DNA from: Planctomycetota bacterium
GTDB taxonomy: Bacteria; Planctomycetota; UBA1135; GCA-002686595
Assembly (NCBI GenBank): GCA_020638835.1
Contig: JACKHV010000002.1
Coordinates: 1 to 64,000, forward strand
Length of the DNA: 64,000 bases
Direction: 5' to 3'
The position numbers were made by a program, and so were the translations under genes. Below are positions 53,101 to 64,000 of this stretch, piece after piece; positions within the stretch are counted from its first letter, which is position 1; every line of letters begins with the position of its first letter. The notes below the pieces were generated by a model. It saw only the letters and a program-made list of their open reading frames with translations, did no database searches and was not told the origin of the DNA.

Positions 53101-53204
53101 AGATCACCGAGCGGCGCGATCAGTTGGTCGATCAGTTAGAGCGGCGCCTGTCGCGTGGGACCACGAGCGAAGCCTTGTTCACGATCCGTTGGTCCGTGGT
53201 GTGA
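50127..53204 (+). CDS. SNF2-like superfamily 2 helicase, probable defence component
   Basis: A 1025-aa ATPase. Motifs: Walker A ADEVGLGKTIEAG (D118-T125), DEAH (D217-H220 in VIDEAHKLRN), helicase C domain ending QRIGRCHRYGQEH (Q593-R597). It resembles SNF2/RapA-type DNA translocases. Residues ~410-460 are very acidic; residues ~870-1010 are a long coiled coil (LEQQQRRQRKEIFQVEDEI). The start is uncertain: TTG at 50127 or 50139, with no ATG before the conserved LTPHQAKYFAHDLTRR. First gene of the operon, 142 nt before the methyltransferase; likely moves along DNA to sense or load partners. RapA-like family role is general; exact target unknown. Confidence 0.88.
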   Translation: MPRGLFLACSFRNANHYELSGDAASDSAAKVDPGSSRSASYLNSAIRKIVTAVQLALLDLTPHQAKYFAHDLTRRATDGLDRLSMALFDAAVDLNPHQIEAALFALHSPLLKGVMLADEVGLGKTIEAGIVLCQFWAERKRRLLVICPASLRKQWALELEEKFNLPSVVLDSKAYRTAQREGRDPLSPDAVVILSFHYANRLRGELKTVAWDLVVIDEAHKLRNAYRPSNKVGQGIRWATEDCRKLLLTATPMQNSLLELFGLSTLIDEHIFGDVNAFRAQFTGAGSDLDALRNRLAPFCKRTLRNQVTEYIRYTERRAMTRPFRPTDDEHALYEAVSAFLQRESSYALPHRQRHLTALILRKLLASSSVAIAGTLDTLRARLEGMRDETVVDDVGLAEQLIEAEELEDELLDEFLDGEESEGEESAASEPIDRKQLSEEIRSLGELADRARRIGIDTKSKTLLQALKVGFEQMEATGAARKALIFTESRRTQDYLKTYLDSHGYAGQVVRFNGTNSGPLARDIYDTWVKRNADTGRSAGSRAIDVRTALIEHFRDDATILIATEAAAEGVNLQFCSLVINYDLPWNPQRVEQRIGRCHRYGQEHDVVVINFLNERNDADKRVLELLTEKFNLFSGVFGASDDVLGSIESGVDFEGRILGIYQQCRTTEEIDAAFQALQDELEEQIRLRMDDARRSLMEHFDEDVHERLKLRLADAEAQLDRVGKRFWALTHAILAERARFNDSQLAFDLHLPPIEEIPKGRYHLISKSRPRSDSPDATEFESNRFLYRLSHPLGELVVDRAKALLTPAAEVVFDVTNHPARIAVVEALRGTSGYLILTRLVIESYEQEESLLFSGFDDKGHSLDQETMERLLGCSARLVDPDQVPLELPDSVAVRLEAEAARHVQAETSRSLERNNEHFGVARDRLDAWADDMVLSAEKALRDTKEQIKAQTRLARQSETLAEQKQIQEKIRKLEQQQRRQRKEIFQVEDEITERRDQLVDQLERRLSRGTTSEALFTIRWSVV

Positions 53205-53346
53205 ACGCAGTGCTCACGGATCGATGCTGGGGCTGGAACGCGTGCGAGGCGACCGGTAGCTTCGCGCACACACCGTGGGGACCGCGGAAGCCGGGGTTCA
53301 CGAACGAGAGTGCATCGACAGACGAGCCGAGCCACCGAGAGCGAGC

Positions 53347-56558
<3,212 letters not shown>

Positions 56559-56562
<4 letters not shown>

Positions 56563-58814
56563 GGGACGCGCAGAAGCCGGATCACGTCAGCCTGAACACC
56601 TTGTTGGGTCGACTGCGCGAGGGACGTTACGTCATCCCGGACTTCCAGCGCGAGTTCGAGTGGAAGCCTTGGGACATCCGCGAGCTGATGCGCTCGATCT
56701 TCCTCGACTACTACGTCGGTAGTTTGCTGCTCTGGAAGGGGAAGCCGGAGAGCTTCGAAGCGCTCTCCTGCGAGCCGATCTACGGCCACGCGGGAAAGAG
56801 TGAGCCGAGCTACATCGTCTTGGACGGCCAGCAGCGCTTGACGGCGATGTACTACGCCTTCGTCGCACCGGACGTCAACGCGCCCAGTCGCAAGAATCGC
56901 TATCTGTATTTCATCCACGTTGACCGCTTCATGGATGGCGAGTACGAGGAAGCCTTCATCTACGACTGGACCCGCAGCGGCGTGAACTTGCTCGAGGATC
57001 TCGAATCGCAGTTCGCCGGGCACCTGTTCCCACTGTCCGTCGTGGGGCAGGAAGGCTGGGCGCTCGCCAACTGGGTGCAGAAGTACGAGCAGCACTGGCA
57101 AGAGTCGGCGTCAGCATCGCGGGACGCCGGAGATGAGCTCGCGGCAAGCGATGCTGAGAAGCACGCGGAGCGCGCGAGTGCCTTCGGGAAACACCTGCAG
57201 AGTCTGTGTGAGCGCTACCAGATCTCTTACGTCGAACTGGACCAGGAACTCGAACTCGAGAAGGTCTGCGACATCTTCACGCAGATCAACAGCCGGGGTG
57301 TGAAGCTCGACGTCTTCGACCTGATCAACGCGTTGCTGAAGCCCAAGGGCCTGCAGCTCAAACACATGTGGCGGAAGGCGGCTCCGCGTTTCGAGTTCGT
57401 CGAGAAGGCGAGCATGAATGTGTACGTGTTGCAGGTGATGTCGATCCTGCGGCAGGCGTATTGCTCGCCCAAGTACCTGTATTACTTGCTTCCGGGCCAG
57501 GAGCGCACGCTGCGCGGCGCGGACGGCAGCCTGCACAACGAGGTCCTCGTGCCGGATGCGGCCGACTTCAAGTCGCGTTGGCAGGACGCCGTAGATGTGC
57601 TGGATGAAGCGGTGAAGCTTCTGCGGCACCCGCAAGAGTTCGGAGCGATCGCCGCGTCCTACCTGCCCTACATCTCGATCCTGCCGGCCTTCGCGTCACT
57701 GCTTGCTACAGTCCGTGCGTTGCCGTCGTCACGTCAGTTGGATGCGCAGCGCAAGCTGCGACATTGGTACTGGGCCAGCGTATTCACTGTCCGCTACTCG
57801 GGATCCGTCGAGTCCACGACCTCGCGTGACTACTTGGACGTGAAGCTGTGGTTCGAAGATGACGACGTCGAGCCCGGATTGATCGCGGAGTTCGCTGCCC
57901 GCTTCAGGAGCCTGGATCTGCGGGGCGAGGTCAAGCGCGGCACATCGGTCTACAACGGCATCTTCAATTTGTTGGTGCTTGGGAAGGCATGTGACTGGGC
58001 TACCGGCGCGGCGCCACAACACGACGACCTGGACGATCACCACATCGTGCCCAAGAGCTGGGGCCAGAAGCAGAAGCTCGGCAAGGCGATCGACACGATC
58101 TTGAACCGCACTCCTCTGACAGCAGGAACGAACCGCAAGGTGATTCGCGATCGCTTGCCGAACGCGTACCTGCCGGAGTTGATCGAGGCGAACGGGGAAT
58201 CGTTGGTACGCGCAACCCTGGAGTCGCACTGCATCTCGCCGGCGGCGTTCGACATCCTCATGCGCGACCCGTTCGGGCCGGGGGACTACGAGGCATTCTT
58301 GGTCGAGCGTCAGCGGACCCTGATGGAGGCGATCGAGGACCTGCTCGTGAAGGAACGTCTCGGCTTGCCGCCGCAGCTTCGGGAGTTGGACGTGCAGATC
58401 GAACAGGTCGAGCTCGCTCTCCGTCGACTCGTCGATCAAGTGCTGAGCGGGAGTCCCGAGGAGTTGCCGCCGCACGTTGCGCTGAAGATCCAAGGGCGGT
58501 TGCAGGCGGCTGCAAAGAAGAACGCTGCGTTCGATGAGGCGAAGTACTCCTCGCTGGCCGGCATCCTCGAGTTCGCGGACCTGCGCGAGCTGCAGGACGT
58601 GATCACGTCGAAGGCGCTCTGGTCGCGGTTCTGCTCCGCGATCGAGTTGAACGCAACCAAGGAGTCGTTGGCCGGCCGGTTCGATCAACTGGCTGAGTTG
58701 CGCAACGGCATTCGGCACAGTCGCACGGTGAGTGATGTTGCGCGCAAGGACGGGGAGGCCGCTCTTGCGTGGTTCGGCCAGGTCCTCGAAAAGGCGCAGG
58801 GGGTCGGCTCATGA
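56559..58814 (+). CDS. DUF262-HNH (GmrSD-like) protein with HEPN-like C-terminus
   Basis: A 751-aa protein from a TTG overlapping the methyltransferase stop (TTGA), with AAGGGGG upstream. Residues ~15-110 are DUF262 ([33 protein letters not shown]), a ParB-like NTPase module of GmrS. Residues ~480-530 carry an HNH-like site ([26 protein letters not shown]) as in GmrD. Residues ~610-750 are helical with R715-N-G-I-R-H720, the Rx4H motif of HEPN ribonucleases, in a Swt1-like setting. So DNA cleavage plus possible RNA cleavage are in one chain. HEPN is inferred from one motif and helix content. Confidence 0.8.
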
Positions 58815-59941
58815 CGGCCGATCGCAGGCAAGCTCCCGTCCCGTATCACACCGGGGCCTTTCCGCCGCAGGGGTTGCTGTGGGAGTCGCTGATCCCGCAG
58901 ATTGGCCCGGCGGCTGCGGCCGTGGCTCGCTACGACGGGATGTTGGCCGCCGTACCGAATCCAGGGGTCTTGCTCTCGCCTCTGACGACGCAGGAAGCCG
59001 TGCTGTCGTCAGCCATCGAGGGCACTCAGGCCACGATGGGCGAGGTTCTCGAGTTCGAGGCCGGGCAGGAAGCGTCTTCGCCAGAACGTCGTGAGGACAT
59101 TCAAGAGGTCTTGAACTACCGCTCTGCGATGCGCGAGGCCGAACGGCTGCTTGTCACCTTACCCATCTCACAACGAGTGCTTCGGGCGGCGCACAAGGCG
59201 TTGCTCGCCGGCGTCCGCGGGCAGAGCAAGGCACCTGGCGAGTACCGCCGCACGCCCAACTGGATCGGTCCTCCTCAGTGCCTGGTGGACGAGGCGCGCT
59301 TCGTCCCCATCTCTGCTGAGCAATTGCCGGACGGTATGAGTGCCTGGGAGAAGTACGCGCACTCGGATGCAGAGGATCTGCTGGTGCAGCTCGCGATCTT
59401 GCACGCCGAATTCGAAGCGTTGCATCCGTTCCTGGACGGCAACGGCCGTCTTGGTCGGATGTTGGTTCCACTCTTCCTCTGGCAACGAGGGATGATCCGT
59501 CAGCCGATGTTCTACATCAGTGCCTTCTTCGAGGCGCGCCGAGATCTCTACTACGAGAAGCTGCTTGCGGTGTCGCGCGATGACGACTGGACGGGCTGGT
59601 GTGGCTTCTTCTTGACGGCCGTGCAGACTCAGGCCGAAGACAACCTCAAGAAGACTCAAGGGATCCTCACGCTCTACGAGCGGATGAAACGCGAGCTGCC
59701 GGAGCTGACTCGATCGCAGTACGCGGTCCGTGCGCTGGACTGGATCTTCGAGCGCCCCATCTTCAAGGGGTCGAGCTTCGTCTCTGGAGCCGGCATCCCC
59801 GCGCCCACAGCGCGCCGTTTCCTCAAGCTCCTGCGTGACGAGTCGATCCTCCAGGACTTGAGCCCGGCGAGTGGGCGGCGCGCGGCCGTTCTGGCCTTTC
59901 CCGCCCTGTTGAACATCGCTGAGGGGCGAGAGGTTCTTTGA
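58811..59941 (+). CDS. Fic family protein
   Basis: A 376-aa putative AMP-transferase. The Fic core motif HPFLDGNGRLGR (H205) is complete. An N-terminal inhibitory helix is seen in S66-S-A-I-E70-G71, matching (S/T)xxxE(G/N) of class II Fic proteins, in which the Glu blocks ATP until released. The C-terminal ~90 residues look like a winged-helix domain (AGIPAPTARRFLKLLRDESI) and could bind DNA. ATG overlaps the DUF262 stop (ATGA). Placed among nuclease genes, it may be a toxin-like or regulatory arm. Substrate unknown. Confidence 0.92.
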   Translation: MTADRRQAPVPYHTGAFPPQGLLWESLIPQIGPAAAAVARYDGMLAAVPNPGVLLSPLTTQEAVLSSAIEGTQATMGEVLEFEAGQEASSPERREDIQEVLNYRSAMREAERLLVTLPISQRVLRAAHKALLAGVRGQSKAPGEYRRTPNWIGPPQCLVDEARFVPISAEQLPDGMSAWEKYAHSDAEDLLVQLAILHAEFEALHPFLDGNGRLGRMLVPLFLWQRGMIRQPMFYISAFFEARRDLYYEKLLAVSRDDDWTGWCGFFLTAVQTQAEDNLKKTQGILTLYERMKRELPELTRSQYAVRALDWIFERPIFKGSSFVSGAGIPAPTARRFLKLLRDESILQDLSPASGRRAAVLAFPALLNIAEGREVL

Positions 59942-60048
59942 TGCTCACTCGTTGCGGTCAACGCAGCTTGTCGCTCACTTGTGGTTCAAAAGTGAGTGAC
60001 AAGCCGGCTTATCGCTCATGGATGAGTGACAACGAGGGGCAGTCCTGA
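59941..60048 (+). CDS. Possible 35-codon coupling ORF between fic and res
   Basis: An ORF starting at ATG 59941 (overlapping the fic stop as TGATG) and ending at TGA 60046-60048, itself overlapping the next ATG as TGATG. It would encode 35 residues ([18 protein letters not shown] and onward). No homologue is known and it has no own ribosome-binding site. It may serve only to carry ribosomes into the res gene across the hairpins there. It is listed with low confidence because a short ORF with these overlaps can arise by chance. Confidence 0.3.
   Translation: MLTRCGQRSLSLTCGSKVSDKPAYRSWMSDNEGQS
59966..60032. promoter_or_regulatory. Two dyads sharing a GTCRCTCA-like half site (operator-like)
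   Basis: Dyad 1 pairs GCTTGTCGCTCACTT (59966-59980) with AAGTGAGTGACAAGC (59990-60004), one mismatch. Dyad 2 pairs TTATCGCTCAT (60009-60019) with ATGAGTGACAA (60022-60032), two mismatches. The shared half sites (TCGCTCA and TGAGTGA) occur four times within 67 bp. This could be a binding site for a dimeric regulator, perhaps the Fic winged helix, or RNA hairpins controlling res translation. Confidence 0.5.
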
Positions 60049-63000
60049 TGGCAGCCGGACGACGAAAGCAGGCGGCCCCGGTGCCCTTTCCCGCCAAGCT
60101 GGTCCTCAATCAGTGGATGCTGTCGATGTTCGACGTGAAGGACTTCAAGCTGTTCGCAGCGCAGCTGGGCGGGGAGGCCATGGAGGGCCTGGACCAGAAC
60201 AACGTCCATCACTTCCACCACACGCTGACGACTCAGCTCTTCAACCAGACCGCCTTCACCAGCGACGAGCTGCTGCACTTCGACCAGAACATCGTTCGGC
60301 ACACGCAGCGTGTGAACGAGCGTCGCGTCACGCGCGGCGAAGATCCGATCGTCTGGAAGTACTTTCAGTACCTGGCGCTGCTGTTCACGGAGGTCTACCT
60401 GGACCGCTACTTCCGTGACCCTGAAGAACTGCGAAGCGAGCTGAACGTACTGGTGGAGAAGTACAACCAGGGGAAGGCCAAGGGCGACAAGCTCGAGGTC
60501 ATGGATGACGCGGCCGACGCCTGGTCGCAACTGAACAAGCTGGCCTACTGGATGGCGACCGGCAGTGGCAAGACGCTGCTGATGCACGTGAACATCCTGC
60601 AGTACCGTCACTACTTGACCGTGCACGGACGGGAGAAGGAACTGAACCGAGTCCTGCTGTTGACTCCGAACGAGGGGCTGTCGCAGCAGCACCTCGAGGA
60701 GTTCAGAAAGGCCGGCATCGAGGCGGAGTTGTTCGATGGCTCGCCGCGCAGCCTGTACTCGGGCAAAGCTGTCGAGATCATCGACATCCACAAGTTGAAG
60801 GAGACGCAAGGCGAGAAGACCTTTGCGATCGACTCCTTCGAGGGCAACAATCTCGTGCTCGTCGATGAGGGGCACCGCGGTGCATCGGGCGGTGATGGCG
60901 GGACGTGGATGAAGCACCGCAACGTGCTTTGCGCGCGAGGATTCTCGTTCGAGTACTCCGCGACCTTCGGGCAAGCGGTGAAGGGCGACAAGGCTCTACA
61001 GCAGACTTACGCCAAGAGCATCCTGTTCGACTACTCCTACCGCTACTTCTACCAGGACGGCTTCGGCAAGGACTACCAGATCCTGAACCTCGACGAGGGA
61101 ACGCAGAGCGCGCACTTCGAGCTGTACCTGACAGCGTGCTTGTTGACTTTCTTCCAGCAGCAGCGCTTGTTCCGTGAGCAAGAGAGTGCGTTCCGGCCGT
61201 TCCAGCTCGAGAAGCCGCTGTGGATCTTCGTCGGTGGCAGCGTCAATGCTGTCCGGACGAAGAACAGGCGCGAGGTCTCCGACGTGGTCGAGATCCTGCA
61301 GTTCCTGTCGAACTACGCGGCCAATCGATCCGCGAGTATCGAGCGCATCGACTCGGTCCTCAAGTGCGGGCTACGAACGGCGAAGGGAAACGACTTGTTC
61401 GCGGGTCGCTTCGGGCATCTTCGATCCGCCGGCCTATCCGCGGAACAGGTCTTCGACGAGACCCTGGCGACCCTGTTCAATGCACCCGGAGGCGGACGAC
61501 TCTACGTTGAGAATCTGAAGGGCGCGGCCGGTGAGATCGCGCTACGGCTCGGCGAAGACAATGATGCCTTCGGCGTGATAAACGTGGGCGACGACAGCAA
61601 GCTGGTGAAGCTCTGTGAGGCAAACGGGATCGAGACTCGCGAACCAGAGTTCGCGAAGTCGCTGTTTCGCGCGATCAATGACGAAGGCTCGACGGTCAAC
61701 CTGCTGATCGGATCCAAGAAGTTCACGGAGGGCTGGTCGAGTTGGCGCGTGTCGACGATGGGGCTGATGAACGTCGGCAAGTCGGAGGGCGCACAGATCA
61801 TTCAGCTGTTCGGGCGCGGCGTTCGTCTCAAGGGTTACGAGCGCAGCCTCAAGCGGAGCATGCGAGCGGCACTCCCCGAGGGCCTCAAGCCGCCGAAGCA
61901 CATCGGGTCGTTGGAGACGTTGGGCGTCTTCGGCGTCCACGCGGACTACATGGCGCAGTTCCGCGAGTTCCTCAAGGAAGAGGGGATGCCTGCGAACGAG
62001 GAACGCGAGGAGATCTACCTACCGGTGATCAGGAACCTCGGCACGCAGAAGCTTCGGATGCCGAGGCTCCAGAAGACGATCCAGGGTATGAGCACGGAGC
62101 ATGGTGATCCCTTCAAGCGCTTGGGGCCGGTGCCGACGCTCGCGAAGCCCGACCCCTCGAGCGAGCCCGGAACGGACTACTTGCAGCGCAATCGAGTCGT
62201 GCTGAATTGGTACCCGAAGATCCGTGCCGAGGCTTCGGAGAAGCACTTGGGGGCCGATGCGGTCGCGGCACCCAACGAGGAGTTTCTGACCGAACAACAC
62301 GTCGCCTTCTTGGATATCGACGCGCTGTACTTCGAGCTGGAACGCTTCAAGGCTGAGCGGGCGTGGTTCAACTTCAACTTGTCTCGTCCCGCCATTCAAG
62401 AGTTGCTCTACGACAAGACTTGGTATCGACTGCAGATCCCGGCGTCGGAGATGTCACTCGACTCGTTCGAGCGCGTGCGGCTTTGGCAGGAGATCGCGAC
62501 GGCGCTGGTGAAGTCGTACGCGGAACGGCTCTACACCTTTCGCAAGCGACAGTGGGAGCTACCGCACCTGGAGTACCGCGAGCTGGACGAGAACGACCCC
62601 AATTTGCAAGGCGTGCACGAGTCGCCGGATGATGACAGCTACTACCGCGTTCTGATTGACACGTCGCAAGACGAGATCAAGGCGAGGCTCACCGAACTGA
62701 AGTCGGCGATCCAATCCGGCGAGATCCAGGATCTTGAGTTCTCCGGGGTGAAGGTTCTGACCTTCGATCGCCACCTCTACGAACCCTTGCTCTACATCGA
62801 ATCAAAGGTCGTGGAGATCAGTCCGACGCCTCTCAACAAGGGCGAGATGAGATTCGTCGAGGACCTGAAGCGGTTCCACACGCAGAACTCGGAGTTTTTC
62901 GCCGAACGCGAACTCTACCTGCTGCGTAACCAGAGCCGGGGCAGGGGCGTCGGCTTCTTCGAAGCGGGCAATTTTCACCCTGACTTCATCCTTTGGTTGG

Positions 63001-63299
63001 TAACCGGTGAGCGACAGCTCGTGATTTTCGTCGACCCGAAGGGTTTGAGGAACGAGGGCGTCGAGAGTCCGAAGTTGGCCTTTCATCGGACAATCAAGGA
63101 CATCGAAGAGCGGTTGGGCGACGCGTCCATGCGACTCGAGTCATTCATCGTCTCCAGAACGACGTCGGCTGAGCTGAAGCTCTTGACGGGGATGGATAAG
63201 TCGGAGTTCGAAGCTCGTCATGTCGTCTTCCAAGACGAGGACCGCGACAGCTACATCGGCCGGATCCTGGCTGTCGCCACCGCTGTCCCACAGGCCTGA
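60048..63299 (+). CDS. Type III Res-like helicase-nuclease
   Basis: A 1083-aa protein. The SF2 ATPase has Walker [14 protein letters not shown] (A170-T176), VLVDEGHRG (D273-H276, a DEGH variant) and late motif FGRGVRLKG. The C-terminus has H977-P-D979-F-ILW and V995-D996-P-K998-G, fitting a PD-(D/E)xK nuclease as in type III Res subunits. Order helicase then nuclease is also as in Res. It is the last gene of the coupled operon and convergent with the gene at 63426. In type III systems Res acts with Mod; here the Mod-like partner lies four genes upstream. Confidence 0.88.
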   Translation: MAAGRRKQAAPVPFPAKLVLNQWMLSMFDVKDFKLFAAQLGGEAMEGLDQNNVHHFHHTLTTQLFNQTAFTSDELLHFDQNIVRHTQRVNERRVTRGEDPIVWKYFQYLALLFTEVYLDRYFRDPEELRSELNVLVEKYNQGKAKGDKLEVMDDAADAWSQLNKLAYWMATGSGKTLLMHVNILQYRHYLTVHGREKELNRVLLLTPNEGLSQQHLEEFRKAGIEAELFDGSPRSLYSGKAVEIIDIHKLKETQGEKTFAIDSFEGNNLVLVDEGHRGASGGDGGTWMKHRNVLCARGFSFEYSATFGQAVKGDKALQQTYAKSILFDYSYRYFYQDGFGKDYQILNLDEGTQSAHFELYLTACLLTFFQQQRLFREQESAFRPFQLEKPLWIFVGGSVNAVRTKNRREVSDVVEILQFLSNYAANRSASIERIDSVLKCGLRTAKGNDLFAGRFGHLRSAGLSAEQVFDETLATLFNAPGGGRLYVENLKGAAGEIALRLGEDNDAFGVINVGDDSKLVKLCEANGIETREPEFAKSLFRAINDEGSTVNLLIGSKKFTEGWSSWRVSTMGLMNVGKSEGAQIIQLFGRGVRLKGYERSLKRSMRAALPEGLKPPKHIGSLETLGVFGVHADYMAQFREFLKEEGMPANEEREEIYLPVIRNLGTQKLRMPRLQKTIQGMSTEHGDPFKRLGPVPTLAKPDPSSEPGTDYLQRNRVVLNWYPKIRAEASEKHLGADAVAAPNEEFLTEQHVAFLDIDALYFELERFKAERAWFNFNLSRPAIQELLYDKTWYRLQIPASEMSLDSFERVRLWQEIATALVKSYAERLYTFRKRQWELPHLEYRELDENDPNLQGVHESPDDDSYYRVLIDTSQDEIKARLTELKSAIQSGEIQDLEFSGVKVLTFDRHLYEPLLYIESKVVEISPTPLNKGEMRFVEDLKRFHTQNSEFFAERELYLLRNQSRGRGVGFFEAGNFHPDFILWLVTGERQLVIFVDPKGLRNEGVESPKLAFHRTIKDIEERLGDASMRLESFIVSRTTSAELKLLTGMDKSEFEARHVVFQDEDRDSYIGRILAVATAVPQA

Positions 63300-63305
63300 C
63301 CGATA

Positions 63306-63395
63306 CCGTGCCAGGCACGATTCATCCGGGATCGCGGAACGCGCAGGCGTGAAGAGAGCGCAGGGGCGATCCCGGCAGAATCGAGCCAGGCACGG
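63306..63395. repeat. Imperfect 30-bp inverted repeat (REP-like) after res
   Basis: The arm at 63306-63335 and the inverted arm at 63366-63395 agree at about 26 of 30 positions (shared CCGTGCC, CGATTC, CCGGGATCGC). It lies between the res gene and the convergent gene at the window's right edge. It shares TACCGTGCC with the palindromes of the RAYT element. It may be a degenerate REP or a terminator for the convergent pair. Confidence 0.55.
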
Positions 63396-63425
63396 ATCGC
63401 CACGCCTGAGCCAGTCGGATGGAGT

Positions 63426-64000
63426 TCATCCGCCGGATAGCAGGTCCCGCACCCAATCCGCGAGCGCCCCCCGCCCGACCTCTCCCGGCCGCATCGGCAC
63501 CACGCCGCTCGCGCCGCGCCAATCGTTCGGGCGGCACGCCTCGCCGGCGATCGGCGCCGCCGCCCAGGAGCGGTCCGGGCCCGTGGTGGGGAAGCGGACG
63601 CCGGCGACTGTGCGGGCGCGGGCGATGCTCAGGACGTCGAGGTACTTCGCCTTCTGGCGGTGCAGTTCGGGCGAGTGGCTGAGCGTCGGATCGAGCACGT
63701 AGACGCTGGACTCGCTGAGCAGGACGAAGTCCGGACTCGTCTCGCCGTGCGTCACGAAGAGGCCGTGGAGGGGGCGTTTGTAGGAGGCGAGGCGGGGTTC
63801 GCAGAGGAGGGTGACCGGGGGCTGGGTGGGGTCCTGGGAACGGAACTCGATCGCGCCCGCGAGGAGGAGCGGCGGGATCGGATCGGTGGTGGGGCGCAGG
63901 CCGAGGGTGTGGAGGGTCTCGATCAGTCGGAGGCCGCACCAGCGCTGGTAGAGGTAGGCGAGGTCGATGCCCGAGGCGTCCGGGTCTTGGAGGTCGGCGG
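63426..64000 (-). CDS. DUF2357/McrC-like nuclease-related protein, C-terminal part (partial)
   Basis: The reading frame is open from the stop at 63426-63428 to the window edge (about 190 residues; the start is outside). Visible stretches are IDLAYLYQRWCGLRLIETLH and SPDFVLLSESSVYVLDPTL then HRQKAKYLDVLS. This resembles the DUF2357 / McrC-type PD-(D/E)xK fold, where PD...DxK forms the active site; here the second motif is D-P-T, so the catalytic Lys seems lost. Assignment is from motif layout only. It is convergent with the res gene and may be a second defence gene. Confidence 0.45.
   Translation of the reverse strand, partial: ADLQDPDASGIDLAYLYQRWCGLRLIETLHTLGLRPTTDPIPPLLLAGAIEFRSQDPTQPPVTLLCEPRLASYKRPLHGLFVTHGETSPDFVLLSESSVYVLDPTLSHSPELHRQKAKYLDVLSIARARTVAGVRFPTTGPDRSWAAAPIAGEACRPNDWRGASGVVPMRPGEVGRGALADWVRDLLSGG

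Overview
The window is 64 kb of very GC-rich bacterial DNA with strong C/G bias at third codon positions. No rRNA, tRNA or CRISPR array was seen. The best clue to the organism is a family of secreted proteins: one carries a cysteine-rich 'FCFGDGS...CPC' segment and another a 'YC.ANPNTTG' to 'FQFWHRD' C-terminal domain. I know both mainly from deep-branching Planctomycetota, so a planctomycete is my inference; species cannot be assigned. Several genes have a TANNNT box 6-7 nt before the start codon and no Shine-Dalgarno sequence, which suggests leaderless transcripts.

Layout. 1-4508: central metabolism (GAPDH tail, pgk, rpe, accD) and an ACR3 arsenite exporter. 4521-10666: an accessory insert holding an IS66 element (4840-7262) that landed in a large surface-protein gene. 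The insert is bounded by duplicated acr3/mgtE 3' ends. 10679-17712: mgtE, a secreted dienelactone hydrolase, a second insert (secreted HExxH protein plus partner) bounded by a 365-bp duplication, a methyltransferase and a cupin-like protein. 17789-26206: FAD dehydrogenase, panB, a CheC-like protein, an S1-domain protein, an SDR, an amidohydrolase, OsmC and an O-methyltransferase. 26273-27137: two small secreted or lipoprotein genes of accessory character.

27480-39406 is a minus-strand heme cluster, transcribed hemH-hemA-hemC-hemD-hemB-hemL-(histidine kinase)-(response regulator)-hemE-hemN-hemG. Most junctions overlap by 1-4 nt. It covers every step from glutamyl-tRNA to protoheme and has a two-component system embedded in it. 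39923-45756 holds surface proteins, a cytochrome c lipoprotein, a frameshifted TMTC-like GT-C/TPR gene and a ThrE-like exporter. 45777-47000 is a REP-associated tyrosine transposase bracketed by two long palindromes. Then come a B12-binding radical SAM protein, xseB and a polyprenyl synthase.

50127-63299 is a plus-strand, probably anti-phage operon: SNF2-type helicase, 1071-aa beta-class adenine methyltransferase, DUF262-HNH protein with a C-terminal HEPN-like segment, Fic protein, a possible 35-codon coupling ORF overlapping operator-like dyads, and a Res-type helicase with a PD-(D/E)xK motif. It combines modification, DNA cleavage, possible RNA cleavage and protein AMPylation in one coupled unit. 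The window ends in a convergent partial gene resembling DUF2357/McrC-like nucleases whose catalytic lysine appears to be replaced.
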